DNA of 64,000 nt from Nocardia beijingensis NBRC 16342 (GCF_001612785.1 NZ_BDBC01000025.1:101945-165944); one strand, 5' to 3'. Positions 8,123 to 16,993 are shown, counted from the first letter of the stretch. Made by a program: numbers and translations. The notes: generated by a model not told the origin, from the letters alone.

Positions 8123-8153
8123 AGTGAAGGCCTTCACACAGTGAGAAGGTCAA
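8123..8153 (-). promoter_or_regulatory. MerR-type promoter with 19 bp spacer
   Basis: On the minus strand a -35 TTGACC (8153-8148) and a -10-like TTCACT (8128-8123) are separated by 19 bp. That is the over-long spacer characteristic of MerR-controlled promoters. The near-perfect palindrome CCTTCTCACTGTGTGAAGG (8149-8131) lies in the spacer. The -35 touches the radC stop. The predicted start of transcription lies upstream of the GGAGGTGG site of the HEAT gene. This is a strong case for MerR autoregulation. Confidence 0.8.
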
Positions 8154-8821
8154 GCGAACCTCGGGGCGCTCGTCCACTTCTCCCCCGCGAGCACCACGTG
8201 GTCGAGGAAGCGGAGGCCGACGGTGCGGGCCGCTTCGATGAGGAGGGTGGTGGTGTGGCGGTCGTCGGAGCTGGGGGTCGGATCGCCGGAGGGGTGGTTG
8301 TGCACGATGGCGAAGGCGCGGCCGTCGTGCCGCAGGACGGTGTTCAGGACTTCGCGGACGGGGACGGACACCTGATCGACAGCGCCTTCGGCGACGAAGA
8401 CCTTTTGACGGAGGCGGTTCTGCGCGTCGCAGACCAGCACGAGCAGACGCTCGACCCGGCAGCCCGCGAAGAGCGGAATGGCGGCGGCGGCCACGTCGGC
8501 GGGACCGGCGAGCCGGACCGACGTGTCCGGCCTGCCGCGTGCGCGCGCGCCGAGGTGGAAGGCGGCGATGATCGCCGCGGCCTTCGCCACGCCGATGCCC
8601 GCGCGGCGCGACAACTCCTCCGGACGCGCCGAGGCCAACCCGGTCAGCCCGCCGTGCTCGACCAGCAGCTCCACCGCCAGGTCCAGCGCGCTCGCACCGC
8701 GCCTGCCGTGCCGCAGCAACAATGCGAGCAACTCCGCGTCGCTCAGTGCTTGCGGTCCGAGCGCCAGCAACCGCTCACGCGGCCGCTGCGTCACCGGCAC
8801 GTCGATCAGAGAGACCGCCAT
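8150..8821 (-). CDS. radC: RadC-family JAB/MPN protein
   Basis: 223 aa. A helix-hairpin-helix part (LSDAELLALLLRHG, SRRAGIGVAKAAAI) comes first, then the JAB1/MPN metalloprotease-like domain with its HNHPSGDPTPSSDD metal-binding motif (about residues 170-183). The family name suggests DNA repair, but the real role is unsettled. I chose ATG 8821, which has GAGGGG about 8 nt upstream. The HEAT/MerR operon lies immediately downstream with its own promoter at the radC stop. Confidence 0.9.
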   Translation of the reverse strand: MAVSLIDVPVTQRPRERLLALGPQALSDAELLALLLRHGRRGASALDLAVELLVEHGGLTGLASARPEELSRRAGIGVAKAAAIIAAFHLGARARGRPDTSVRLAGPADVAAAAIPLFAGCRVERLLVLVCDAQNRLRQKVFVAEGAVDQVSVPVREVLNTVLRHDGRAFAIVHNHPSGDPTPSSDDRHTTTLLIEAARTVGLRFLDHVVLAGEKWTSAPRFA

Positions 8822-9088
8822 GACTCCCACCCCTCGGTCACGTCAACAGTGCCCCGGATTCTGCCAGGGACCACCGACAGTCCGGCCGGCACCGGAACCG
8901 GATCGCACTCGCCTCGGCGGACCGATCCGCGGGCTCAGCAGCAGGACGCCGCCCCGTGCCGAGGCACGTCCGCCCCGCGTCTTCCCGCCGGCCGTGCGGA
9001 CAACTCGGCAGCAGGACGCCGCACCCATATGCTGGCTGATGTGCGGTTCGGTAGCCGAGTCGGTCGCGAGCTGGGGAGCTGATGGGCG

Positions 9089-9388
9089 ATGTGGTACCTG
9101 AAGGCGCAATGGCACCACGATTTCGACGACGAGCCGGTCGAACTGTTCAGCGAGATCGGCGACGACGGTTTCGAGGTGCGCAAGGTCGAGGTGTTCCGCG
9201 ACGGGCACCGCGACTGGGCCGATTCGAGCAGCGGCACCGGCACGACCGAACTCGGGCAGATCCCGGTTCCGACGCCGGACGAGCTGAGCGCCGAGACCGA
9301 GTTCACCGCGCTGCAGATCGACGCCGAGGAGTTCGACGAGGTCTGGCGGCACGCCCTCGACGAGCAACGGCCTACCTCTCCGAGGTAG
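9089..9388 (+). CDS. DUF6881-type small protein
   Basis: 99 aa, acidic and soluble. The pattern WYLKAQWHHDFDDEPVELFSEI ... YEVRKVE-like (here FEVRKVEVFRDG) ... ALQIDAEEFDEVWRHAL is that of the DUF6881 family, often found next to toxin-immunity genes. No catalytic motif is evident. It is monocistronic and converges with the orphan VapB gene. Confidence 0.7.
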   Translation: MWYLKAQWHHDFDDEPVELFSEIGDDGFEVRKVEVFRDGHRDWADSSSGTGTTELGQIPVPTPDELSAETEFTALQIDAEEFDEVWRHALDEQRPTSPR

Positions 9389-9406
9389 CCCGCAGCAGCG
9401 GAGCCG

Positions 9407-9604
9407 CTAGCGGTCCATCACCGCGACGTCGGGTAGCCCGACGAACGCCTTCGCGGCCAAGCGCTGCAGATTGTGCAGCTGGCGCTCGTGCACGACGATC
9501 CGGCGCAAGGCCTCGTTGACGGTGGCGGCGCTGGACGACGTGCCCATGATGGCGGCGGCCGCGGCGAGCAGGTCCTGGTCGAGATCGATCCGCACGGATT
9601 TCAT
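9407..9604 (-). CDS. Orphan VapB-type antitoxin
   Basis: 65 aa starting MKSVRIDLDQDLLAAAAAIM, with a good GGAGGG site (an upstream extension to 9682 is unlikely). It has the ribbon-helix-helix layout of VapB: a beta strand with basic residues, two helices (SSAATVNEALRRIV), then the short VapC-binding tail. The VapC PIN gene that normally follows is missing. The next gene is convergent, so this is a solitary or remnant antitoxin. Confidence 0.78.
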   Translation of the reverse strand: MKSVRIDLDQDLLAAAAAIMGTSSSAATVNEALRRIVVHERQLHNLQRLAAKAFVGLPDVAVMDR

Positions 9605-9676
9605 GCGCCCTCCTTCATACTTTCGCCATCTTGCGGCATAACGTCCGCTCATGTCCGGCAAATCGCCAACTCGGCC

Positions 9677-9711
9677 TTGCATAAGTACCCTACGGGGGTA
9701 TAGTTCCTCCC
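9677..9711 (+). promoter_or_regulatory. Promoter with CsoR/RicR-like operator, probably leaderless
   Basis: -35 TTGCAT (9677-9682), 16 bp, -10 TATAGT (9699-9704), and only 7 nt to the ATG at 9712, so the mRNA is probably leaderless. The spacer holds TACCCTACGGGGGTA (9686-9700), a TACCC-N5-GGGTA palindrome of the kind bound by CsoR/RicR copper sensors. Metal control of DUF4396 is inferred from this site only. Confidence 0.6.
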
Positions 9712-10233
9712 ATGGAACACAGGCACCACCCGGCGGGCGAGCACGTCTCGCACGCCACGCACGCCGGACATCACACCGGGCACCACTCCCCCGCTACCTG
9801 GCGGATGGCGGCCATGGCCACGCTGCACTGCCTCACCGGCTGCGCCATCGGCGAAATCCTCGGCATGGTGATCGGCACCGCACTGGGCTGGAACAACACC
9901 TCGACGATGGTGCTGGCCATCGTGCTGGCGTTCGTGTTCGGCTACGCGTTGACCATGCGCGGCGTGCTGCGCGCGGGCCTGCCGCTCTCGGCCGCCATCG
10001 GCACCGCGCTGGCCGCCGACACGGTGTCCATCACGGTGATGGAGATCGTCGACAACGCCGTGATCCTCGCCGTCCCCGGCGCGATGGACGCCCACCTGGA
10101 CACCTTCCTGTTCTGGATCACCCTCGCCTTCGCCTTGGTGGTGGCCTTCGTGCTGACCACGCCGGTCAACAAGTGGATGATCGGACGCGGCAAAGGCCAC
10201 GCGGTGGTGCATTCGCTGCACGGCGCGCACTGA
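9712..10233 (+). CDS. DUF4396 integral membrane protein, His-rich N-terminus
   Basis: 173 aa. The first 30 residues are very His-rich (MEHRHHPAGEHVSHATHAGH, then HTGHH). Four hydrophobic segments follow (about 35-58, 65-85, 90-120, 130-155), and the conserved HCLTGCAIGEILGM in the first segment contains paired Cys. DUF4396 proteins are uncharacterised membrane proteins. The His-rich tail, the Cys and the CsoR-like operator together suggest copper or another soft metal. Translation probably starts at or within 1 nt of the mRNA end. Confidence 0.85.
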   Translation: MEHRHHPAGEHVSHATHAGHHTGHHSPATWRMAAMATLHCLTGCAIGEILGMVIGTALGWNNTSTMVLAIVLAFVFGYALTMRGVLRAGLPLSAAIGTALAADTVSITVMEIVDNAVILAVPGAMDAHLDTFLFWITLAFALVVAFVLTTPVNKWMIGRGKGHAVVHSLHGAH

Positions 10234-10283
10234 TCAGCACGCCGCCCGATCGCGGGCTTCGACTGACACGACGGCCCGGCCGC

Positions 10284-10326
10284 AGCCCGTTCAGCTAGGC
10301 AGATTGCCCAGCTGAACGGGCTTTTG
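10284..10326 (+). terminator. Intrinsic terminator after DUF4396
   Basis: A perfect 13 bp inverted repeat (AGCCCGTTCAGCT / AGCTGAACGGGCT) with a 13 nt loop is followed by TTTTGTTGT. This is a well-formed terminator by actinobacterial standards. It separates DUF4396 from the phenylalanine hydroxylase gene. Confidence 0.88.
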
Positions 10327-10361
10327 TTGTCGACGGCTGCCTGCGGTGCTTGCATCGAGTC

Positions 10362-11258
10362 ATGTTCAGTGAGGCGCAGTTGTACTCGCCGGTGACCCGC
10401 ACCGGCGACGGCGACGTGACCGTGCACCTGAGCGATGAGCACCCCGGTGTGCACGATCCGGAATATCGGGCCCGGCGCAACGCCATCGCCGCGCTGGCAC
10501 TGGACCACGCACCGGGCAAGCCGCCGCCGCAGATCGCCTACACCGACGAGGAGCAGCAGGTGTGGCGGATCGTGTCGGCCGAACTCGCACGCAAACATCG
10601 CACCTATGCCAGCGCGGAGATACTGGCGGCCGCCGAGGCGCTGTCGTTGCCCACCGATCACATCCCGCAGTTGGACGAGGTGTCCGCGGCGCTCGCACCG
10701 CTGACCGGATTCCGCTACGCACCGGCCGCGGGGTTGGTGCCGCTACGGGAGTTCTTCGGTTCCTTCGCCGATCGGATCTTCCACTCCACCCAGTACATCC
10801 GGCATCATTCCGCACCGCTGTACACCCCGGAGCCGGACGCCATCCACGAGATCATCGGCCATGCCAACCAGATCGCGAGCCCGCGCTTCGCGGCGATCTA
10901 CGCGACCGTCGGCGCGGCGGTCGCGCGCCTGAGCACCGATCGCGCGCTGAAATTCCTCGCCGACGTCTTCTGGTTCTCGATGGAATTCGGCGTCGTCCGG
11001 GAGCGCGGCGAAGTGCGGTGCTACGGCGCGGGCCTGCTGTCGTCCTACGGCGAGATCGAGGAGTTCCGGCACGCCGAGCTGCGCCCGCTCGACATCGCTC
11101 GGATGGGCACCGCCACCTACGACATCACCCACTATCAGCCGACGCTCTACTGCGCGGACTCGATCGCCGAGATCGAGGACGTGATCGGCGGTTTCTTCGC
11201 GACCATGGACGACGACACACCCGACCGGCTGCGGCACGGCAGCCCTGTCGGCGCGTAG
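10362..11258 (+). CDS. Phenylalanine 4-monooxygenase
   Basis: 298 aa from ATG 10362 (a GTG/ATG pair slightly upstream is possible). It is a pterin-dependent aromatic amino acid hydroxylase, converting L-Phe to L-Tyr with tetrahydrobiopterin and O2. The iron ligands are visible: HEIIGH supplies the two His, and the Glu is in FWFSMEFG. STQYIRH and YTPEPDAIHE are family motifs. Only the catalytic domain is present; there is no ACT regulatory domain, as in other bacterial enzymes. It converges on the TetR gene at 11280, with no pterin-recycling gene beside it. Confidence 0.93.
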   Translation: MFSEAQLYSPVTRTGDGDVTVHLSDEHPGVHDPEYRARRNAIAALALDHAPGKPPPQIAYTDEEQQVWRIVSAELARKHRTYASAEILAAAEALSLPTDHIPQLDEVSAALAPLTGFRYAPAAGLVPLREFFGSFADRIFHSTQYIRHHSAPLYTPEPDAIHEIIGHANQIASPRFAAIYATVGAAVARLSTDRALKFLADVFWFSMEFGVVRERGEVRCYGAGLLSSYGEIEEFRHAELRPLDIARMGTATYDITHYQPTLYCADSIAEIEDVIGGFFATMDDDTPDRLRHGSPVGA

Positions 11259-11279
11259 CGGTGCGGCCGGATCGAGATG

Positions 11280-11891
11280 TCAGGACTCGCGCTTCGGCCG
11301 GAGCGGCATGCCCGCGTCCAGGAAATCCAATGTGCGAGTGATGTTTTCGACGTTCAAGGGCGTCATCGTCGCCATGCCGAGTGCCGCGCCCGCCATCGCG
11401 CCCGCCGCCACGCGCACCTCGAAGTCGTCGGCGGGTCTGCCGAGATGGTCGGCAAGCAGGCCCGCGATGAGGTCGATGCTGCGAATGATCTCCAAGCCGA
11501 TGGCCGACCGCAGCTCCGGCACGTGATAGAGCAGCGCCTGCCGCTCCTGCTCGAATGCCAGCTCGGCGGCGGGCAGATTGCCGAAGACTTCGAGCACCGC
11601 GTTGCGGAAGGCCGCCATCGGCCCGATGTCGCGCGGCTGACGCCGCAACGCTTCGATCATCGCCGGATCGAGATCGTCCGCGAGCACCAACTGTTCCTTG
11701 GACGGGAAGTACCGGAAGAAGGTGCTCGGCGAGACATCGGCGGCCGCGGCGATCTGCTCGATCGTCGTCTCGTTGTACCCCTGCTCGCGGAACAGCCGGA
11801 AAGCCTCGAAGCGGATCGTCCTGCGGGTCCGTTCCTTCTTCCGCTCGCGCAGCCCCTGCGCCGTCCCGTTCGCGGGTAGCTCAACCGACAT
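11280..11891 (-). CDS. TetR-family regulator of adjacent MFS exporter
   Basis: 203 aa. The N-terminal HTH is typical (RTIRFEAFRLFREQGYNETTIEQIAAAADVSPSTFFRYFPSKEQL), followed by a variable ligand domain. The start at 11891 overlaps the end of the MFS gene by 11 bp, so the regulator is the second gene of the operon. It probably represses the promoter before the exporter, where a direct repeat is seen. The ligand is unknown and presumably a drug-like export substrate. Confidence 0.92.
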   Translation of the reverse strand: MSVELPANGTAQGLRERKKERTRRTIRFEAFRLFREQGYNETTIEQIAAAADVSPSTFFRYFPSKEQLVLADDLDPAMIEALRRQPRDIGPMAAFRNAVLEVFGNLPAAELAFEQERQALLYHVPELRSAIGLEIIRSIDLIAGLLADHLGRPADDFEVRVAAGAMAGAALGMATMTPLNVENITRTLDFLDAGMPLRPKRES

Positions 11892-13395
11892 GGATCGATT
11901 CTGCCGCACCCGGCTCCGGCGACCGGGCCGGTTGCCGCGTGCGCACCAACGTCGCCGTGAGCACCGCCGCCAGCACGCACAGCGCGGCGCAGGTCCACAG
12001 CATCGCGCTCATGCCGCCGAGGAAGGCCACCTGCACCTGGTGCAGCATCGACGGATCACCCAGCTTGCGCGCCGTCGCGACGCCCGCGTTCACGCCGTCG
12101 GCGATCGGTTCGCGGTCCAGCTCACCCAGTTCCGCCCGGTACCGGGTGGACAGCACGGTGCCGAGTACCGCGACGCCGATGGTGCCGCCGGCCTGGCGCA
12201 GCGCCTGCAACAGCGCGGAACCGGAGCCGGAGCGTTCGGCGTCCAGGTCACCCATCGCCATGCCCATGGCAGCGGGCATCACCAATCCCATACCGGCGCC
12301 GAGCAGGGTCAGCCACAGTGCGGCGAAGCCGTAGCCGCTGTCGACCGTGGTCAGCGCGCCCAGCGCCAGCGAACCCGCCAGCAGGGCGAATCCGCCGGCC
12401 ACCACCACGCGCACGCCAAATATGGGCAGCACTTTGTCGACCAGCCTGCTGCCGACCAGCAACCCGCCGATCAACGGAAGCAGCCGAAGGCCGCTGCCGA
12501 GCGCGTCCACGCCGAGCACCGCCTGGAAGTACTGCGGAACGGTGAAGAACATGCCGAACATGGCGAAGTTCACCACGATCGAGAAGGCCGTCCCCCAGCG
12601 GAATCCATCGGCGGCGAAGAGTCCGAGATCGATCAGCGGATGCGTGGTCCTGCGCTGCCACAGCAGGAAGGCGGTAAGCAGCAGCGCACCCGCCGCGACG
12701 ATCGCCCAGGCCGGGCCGTCGCCCCAGCCCTTCTCACCGATCCGGATGAAGCCGTAGGTGAGGCCGAGCATGCCCGTCGCGGACAGCGCGACGCCGGGCA
12801 GATCGATCCGGAAGCGCTGAGCGCTGCGTGACTCCGGCACCAGCGCGGCGACGGCGCTCGCGCCGATCACGACCATCGGCACGTTGATCAGGAACACCGA
12901 ACCCCACCAGAAATTGCGCAGCAACCAGCCGCCGACGATCGGGCCCAGCGGCAGGCCGATCGCGGTCGAGGTGATCCAGACGGTGAGCGCCCGCTGCAAT
13001 TCGGCGGGTTCGGGGAACAGCGCGGGCAACACCGACATCGACAGCGGCATCATCGCCGCCGCCGCGACGCCGAGCACCACGCGCGCCGCGATCAGTTCGC
13101 CGGGCGAGCCTGCCACGGCGCACGCGATGGACGCGACACCGAACAGCATCAAGGCGGCGAGCAGGAACTTCTTGCGGCCGTAGCGGTCGCCGAGCGCGCC
13201 CGCGGGCAGCATCACGGCGGCCAGCGCAAGCGTGTAGGCGCTGCTGAACCATTGCAGCGCAGCGGTGTTCGCGTTCAGGTCCACGGCGAGCGTCGGCAGC
13301 GCCACGGTCAGCACGGTGACATCGAGGCCGATGGTCAGCATCGCGACGGCCAGCGCGCCGAGGGCGAGCCAGCGGCGCGCCGAGTCGTTCTTCAT
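11881..13395 (-). CDS. MFS transporter, DHA2 (EmrB/QacA) family
   Basis: 504 aa with about 14 hydrophobic segments. Motif A is GDRYGRKKFL, and the DHA2-type motif C-like segment is GPIVGGWLL. LDVTVLTVALPTL in TM1 is characteristic of EmrB/QacA drug:H+ antiporters. SD GGAGG lies 7 nt before the ATG. It is cotranscribed with the TetR gene, implying substrate-induced efflux. The specific drug cannot be told. Confidence 0.93.
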   Translation of the reverse strand: MKNDSARRWLALGALAVAMLTIGLDVTVLTVALPTLAVDLNANTAALQWFSSAYTLALAAVMLPAGALGDRYGRKKFLLAALMLFGVASIACAVAGSPGELIAARVVLGVAAAAMMPLSMSVLPALFPEPAELQRALTVWITSTAIGLPLGPIVGGWLLRNFWWGSVFLINVPMVVIGASAVAALVPESRSAQRFRIDLPGVALSATGMLGLTYGFIRIGEKGWGDGPAWAIVAAGALLLTAFLLWQRRTTHPLIDLGLFAADGFRWGTAFSIVVNFAMFGMFFTVPQYFQAVLGVDALGSGLRLLPLIGGLLVGSRLVDKVLPIFGVRVVVAGGFALLAGSLALGALTTVDSGYGFAALWLTLLGAGMGLVMPAAMGMAMGDLDAERSGSGSALLQALRQAGGTIGVAVLGTVLSTRYRAELGELDREPIADGVNAGVATARKLGDPSMLHQVQVAFLGGMSAMLWTCAALCVLAAVLTATLVRTRQPARSPEPGAAESIHVG

Positions 13396-13397
13396 GA

Positions 13398-13436
13398 CGC
13401 CTCCAAAAGTGATAGCTACAATTTTTTGATAGTAAC
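13398..13436 (-). promoter_or_regulatory. MFS/TetR operon leader with direct repeat operator
   Basis: TGATAGCTAC (13410-13419) and TGATAGTAAC (13427-13436) are near-identical direct repeats 17 bp apart. They lie in a conspicuously AT-rich stretch just upstream of the GGAGG site (13398-13402). This is the probable binding site for the operon's own TetR protein. Confidence 0.5.
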
Positions 13437-13515
13437 TCTCATTTAGTAGGAGCTGTCAATACTGTCGCGGGGATGGCATGACCGATCACCGGATCGCTCG
13501 CTAGGCTCATCCGCG

Positions 13516-14820
13516 ATGAAGATCACTCGCCGTGCCTTGCTCTGCGTAGGCGCCGTGCTCGCCGTCGCCGCGATCGGAGCGACCGCCGCGCCGTCCGTCG
13601 CAGCGCCCCCCAGCACCACCACGCCGTTCACCACCCCGAACACCGACGGGTGCCCGCAGAAGACATTGCCGCCGACGCCGATCGACACCTCCGAGGTGCC
13701 CGCGCCCGGACAGCCCACTCCCACGCCCCTCCCGATCCCTTCCCCGCCGATCGGGGGCGCCCGCCTGGGCGAGTGCGGAGTCGTGCTCCCCAAGAACGCG
13801 CCGCCCGCTCCACCGGACATCTCCGCGACGGCATGGCTGGTGGCGGACCTGGACACCGGTGAGGTCCTGGCCGCGAAGGACCCGCACGGCCGCTACCGGC
13901 CCGCGAGCACGATCAAGGTGCTGCTGGCCACGCTGGCGCTGCGCACGCTGAATCTCGACAAGGTGGTCATCGGCACGCGGGCCGACGCCGACGCCGACGG
14001 CACCAGGGTCGGCATCGGGCCCGGCGGCCGATACACCAACCGGCAGCTCATGCAGGCCCTGATCATGGCTTCGGGCAACGACGCGGCACACGCCATCGCC
14101 GCGCAGCTCGGCGGCGACGCCGTGACCGTCGCCAAGATGAACGACCTGGCGAAATCGTTGCGCGCCATGGACACCCGCACGGCCACTCCCTCCGGGCTGG
14201 ACGGCCCCGGCATGAGCACCTCGGCCTACGACCTCGCCGTGCTGTTCCGCGAGGCGATGACCATCCCGCTGTTCGCCGAGCTGATCCACACCGAGCAGGT
14301 CGACTTCCCCGGCTACCCCGCCGATCCATCGATTCCGGGTGACACCGACCGCCCCGGCTACCCGATCGGCAACGACAACCAGCTGCTCTACAACTACGAC
14401 GGCGCCCTCGGCGGCAAGACCGGCTTCACCGACGACGCGCGCCAGACCTTCGTCGCCGCCGCCCAGCGAGGCGGCCGCAGGCTCGTCGTCACTCTCCTCA
14501 AAGCCGACGTGCAGCCGGTGCGGCCGTGGGAACAGGCCGCTCGCCTGCTCGACTACGGGTTCGCGCTGCCCAGGGGCGCCGTGATCGGCAACCTGCCCGG
14601 CGCGGTGGTGCCCCAGCGCGACCAGAGCGGAGTCGCCCTGGCCGCGCCGCCGACGCCGGGCTCCGGCTCCGCCACGGCATCGTCGCCGGGCAGCGATCCG
14701 TCCGCCATGCCGCACACCGGGGACCGCCACTCCGGCGCGCGAACAGGGCTGATCATCGGCGGCGTCCTGGTGGTCGCCGCCCTGCTGCTGGGGGCACGGC
14801 GAGCAACCCGGCGGCGCTGA
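13516..14820 (+). CDS. D-alanyl-D-alanine carboxypeptidase (DacB/PBP-type)
   Basis: 434 aa. A signal peptide (about 1-28, ending APSVA) is followed by a Pro/Thr-rich linker to about residue 100, then the peptidase S11 domain. The active-site motifs are all present: STIK (Ser131-Lys134), SGN (186-188) and KTG in GGKTGFTDDA. A C-terminal hydrophobic segment (LIIGGVLVVAALLLGARR) anchors it in the membrane. It trims the terminal D-Ala from peptidoglycan stem peptides outside the membrane. It converges on YihY with a 4 bp gap. Confidence 0.93.
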   Translation: MKITRRALLCVGAVLAVAAIGATAAPSVAAPPSTTTPFTTPNTDGCPQKTLPPTPIDTSEVPAPGQPTPTPLPIPSPPIGGARLGECGVVLPKNAPPAPPDISATAWLVADLDTGEVLAAKDPHGRYRPASTIKVLLATLALRTLNLDKVVIGTRADADADGTRVGIGPGGRYTNRQLMQALIMASGNDAAHAIAAQLGGDAVTVAKMNDLAKSLRAMDTRTATPSGLDGPGMSTSAYDLAVLFREAMTIPLFAELIHTEQVDFPGYPADPSIPGDTDRPGYPIGNDNQLLYNYDGALGGKTGFTDDARQTFVAAAQRGGRRLVVTLLKADVQPVRPWEQAARLLDYGFALPRGAVIGNLPGAVVPQRDQSGVALAAPPTPGSGSATASSPGSDPSAMPHTGDRHSGARTGLIIGGVLVVAALLLGARRATRRR

Positions 14821-14824
14821 CCGG

Positions 14825-15859
14825 TCACCGCCGGCCCGGCGACCTGCGCAAGCCGGAAAGCGCAAGAGCGGCAAGCGCCCCCGCGCCGAAGAAGGCGGCG
14901 CCTGCTCCCATCGAAACGTCCCGCGCGCCGACCCGCGGCGCGATCACGGCCGGTCCTGGCGCGGGGACCTCCGCCTCCGGCTCGTTCTCCGCGGCGGTGG
15001 CGGCCCACGCCGTGGCGAACAGGACGATGCGGTAGGTGACGTAGGTGAACACCATCAGACCGATGATCGAGCCGAAGGTGGCGCCCGCCGGGCTGTTGAG
15101 CACCGATTGCAGGTAGATCGAGGCGACGATCTTGAACACCTCGAAGACCAGCGCGGCCAGGCCGGCGGCTTTGGCGGCACTGGCCAGTGTCACCGGTTCC
15201 CGGGGCAACCGCGCGATGACCCACGCGAACACCGCCCAGGAAGCGAGGAATCCGAGCGCGATCGACACCAGAGACAGCAACACGCCCGCGCCCGGCAGGT
15301 CGCCGAGACCGAGGTCGTCGAGCAACTGGCTGCCCAGTGAGCTGGACGCCAGCGCCGACAACCCGAGCGAGACGGTGAACGCGAGGCCGAGACCGATCAG
15401 CGCGCCCAGATCGGACAGCTTGGTCATCAGCCAGTTACCGTCCGGGGACTTCTGATCCCACTGCTCGGTGAGCGCGGCGCGCAGGTTGGCCATCCAGCCG
15501 AGCCCGCTGTAGACGCCGGTGACCAGGCCCAGCGCGCCGACCGTGCGCCGGGATTCGACCGCTTGGTCGATCAGGTCGTTGAGCTGGGTGCCGAACGAGC
15601 CGGGAATGTTCTCGACGATCTTGGCCTGCAACTCCCCGAGCAGGTCCGGATTGCTGGACAAGATCACGCCCGCCACCGCGAAGGCGATCATGAGCAGCGG
15701 AAACAACGACAGCACAGTGAAGTACGTGATGCCGGCCGCGTAGTAGTTACCCCGTTGCCGCTGATAGCGCCCCGCCGCACGGACCAGATGGTCCAGCCAC
15801 GGTTTCGCCTGAATCCGGCGTTCGATCCCGGCTTTGACGTTGTCGATCACCTGCACCAT
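14825..15859 (-). CDS. YihY/BrkB-family inner membrane protein
   Basis: 344 aa with six predicted membrane segments. The family core AAGITYFTVLSLFPLLMIAFA is near residue 45, and GLGWMANLRAALTEQWDQ near 122. It was formerly annotated as ribonuclease BN/virulence factor BrkB; the true function is unknown. It lies downstream of trpS on the same strand (81 bp gap), an arrangement conserved in mycobacteria and nocardiae. The C-terminus is a cytoplasmic Ala-rich tail. Confidence 0.92.
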   Translation of the reverse strand: MVQVIDNVKAGIERRIQAKPWLDHLVRAAGRYQRQRGNYYAAGITYFTVLSLFPLLMIAFAVAGVILSSNPDLLGELQAKIVENIPGSFGTQLNDLIDQAVESRRTVGALGLVTGVYSGLGWMANLRAALTEQWDQKSPDGNWLMTKLSDLGALIGLGLAFTVSLGLSALASSSLGSQLLDDLGLGDLPGAGVLLSLVSIALGFLASWAVFAWVIARLPREPVTLASAAKAAGLAALVFEVFKIVASIYLQSVLNSPAGATFGSIIGLMVFTYVTYRIVLFATAWAATAAENEPEAEVPAPGPAVIAPRVGARDVSMGAGAAFFGAGALAALALSGLRRSPGRR

Positions 15860-15940
15860 TCGCCCCTTCGACCGAGAGACCTCGCACCGGTGATACCCGG
15901 TCGAGCGGGCGACAACCGCCCGGCGAAGGCGAGCAGCCGC

Positions 15941-16972
15941 TCAGCGACGCAGCAGACCGACGCGGTCGTAGACCTGCGCGAGGGTGTTGCCGGCGATCTC
16001 TCGCGCGCGCTCCGCGCCTGCGGCGAGTACGCGGTCGAGTTCACCTTGATCCGACATGTACTCTTGCACCTTCGCGCGCAACGGCGTGACAAATTCCACC
16101 AGCGCGTCGGCCACGTCGGCTTTCAGCTCGCCGTAACCCTTACCCTCGAAATCCTTTTCCAGGGTGACGATCGGCGCACCGGTCAGCGAACTCAGGATCA
16201 CCAGCAGATTGCTGACGCCCGGCTTGCGCTCCGGGTCGTAGCGGATCTCGCGTTCGGTGTCGGTGACCGCGGATTTCACCTTCTTCGCGGTGACCTTCGG
16301 GTCGTCGAGCAGATTGATCAGGCCCGCGTCGGTGGAGGCCGACTTGCTCATCTTCGCCGTCGGGTCCTGCAGGTCGTAGATCTTCGCCGTGCCCTTGACG
16401 ATGTGCGCCTCCGGCACCACGAACGTCTTCTTGAACCGAGTGTTGAAGCGCTGGGCGAGGTTCCGGGTCAGTTCCAGGTGCTGACGCTGATCCTCACCGA
16501 CGGGCACCTGATGGGCGCGGTAGAGCAGGATGTCCGCGGCCATCAGGATGGGGTAGGTGAACAGGCCGACGGTCGCGTTCTCCGCGCCCTGCTTCACCGA
16601 CTTGTCCTTGAACTGCGTCATCCGGCTGGCCTCGCCGAAACCGGTGATGCAGCTGAGCACCCAGGCCAGTTCGGCGTGCTCGGGCACCTGGCTCTGCGCG
16701 AACAGGGTCGACTTCTTCGGGTCGATGCCGATCGCGAGCAACTGGGCGGCGGCCACCTTGGTGCGCAGCCGCAACTCCTTGGGGTCCTGCGGCACCGTGA
16801 TCGCGTGCAGATCCGGGATGAAGTACAGCGCGTCGTAATCGTCCTGCATGGTCACCCAGTACTGCAGCGCGCCAAGGTAGTTCCCGAGATGGAACGAGGA
16901 GCTGGTCGGCTGGATCCCGGACAGAACCCGCTGTTTGCGTTCGGCGGCCGGGCTGGGCGCAGGACTGGACAT
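15941..16972 (-). CDS. trpS: Tryptophanyl-tRNA synthetase
   Basis: 343 aa class I synthetase that charges tRNA-Trp. The HIGH-type signature is HLGN (in SSSFHLGNYLGAL) and the KMSKS loop is AKMSKSAS near residue 208. VPVGEDQRQHLELTR is the Trp/tRNA-binding stretch. Length and motifs are normal. It starts at ATG 16972, followed by a Ser/Pro/Ala-rich N-terminus. It heads a trpS-yihY pair. Confidence 0.97.
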   Translation of the reverse strand: MSSPAPSPAAERKQRVLSGIQPTSSSFHLGNYLGALQYWVTMQDDYDALYFIPDLHAITVPQDPKELRLRTKVAAAQLLAIGIDPKKSTLFAQSQVPEHAELAWVLSCITGFGEASRMTQFKDKSVKQGAENATVGLFTYPILMAADILLYRAHQVPVGEDQRQHLELTRNLAQRFNTRFKKTFVVPEAHIVKGTAKIYDLQDPTAKMSKSASTDAGLINLLDDPKVTAKKVKSAVTDTEREIRYDPERKPGVSNLLVILSSLTGAPIVTLEKDFEGKGYGELKADVADALVEFVTPLRAKVQEYMSDQGELDRVLAAGAERAREIAGNTLAQVYDRVGLLRR

Positions 16973-16993
16973 ACCTCGATCTTCGCATGCGGC

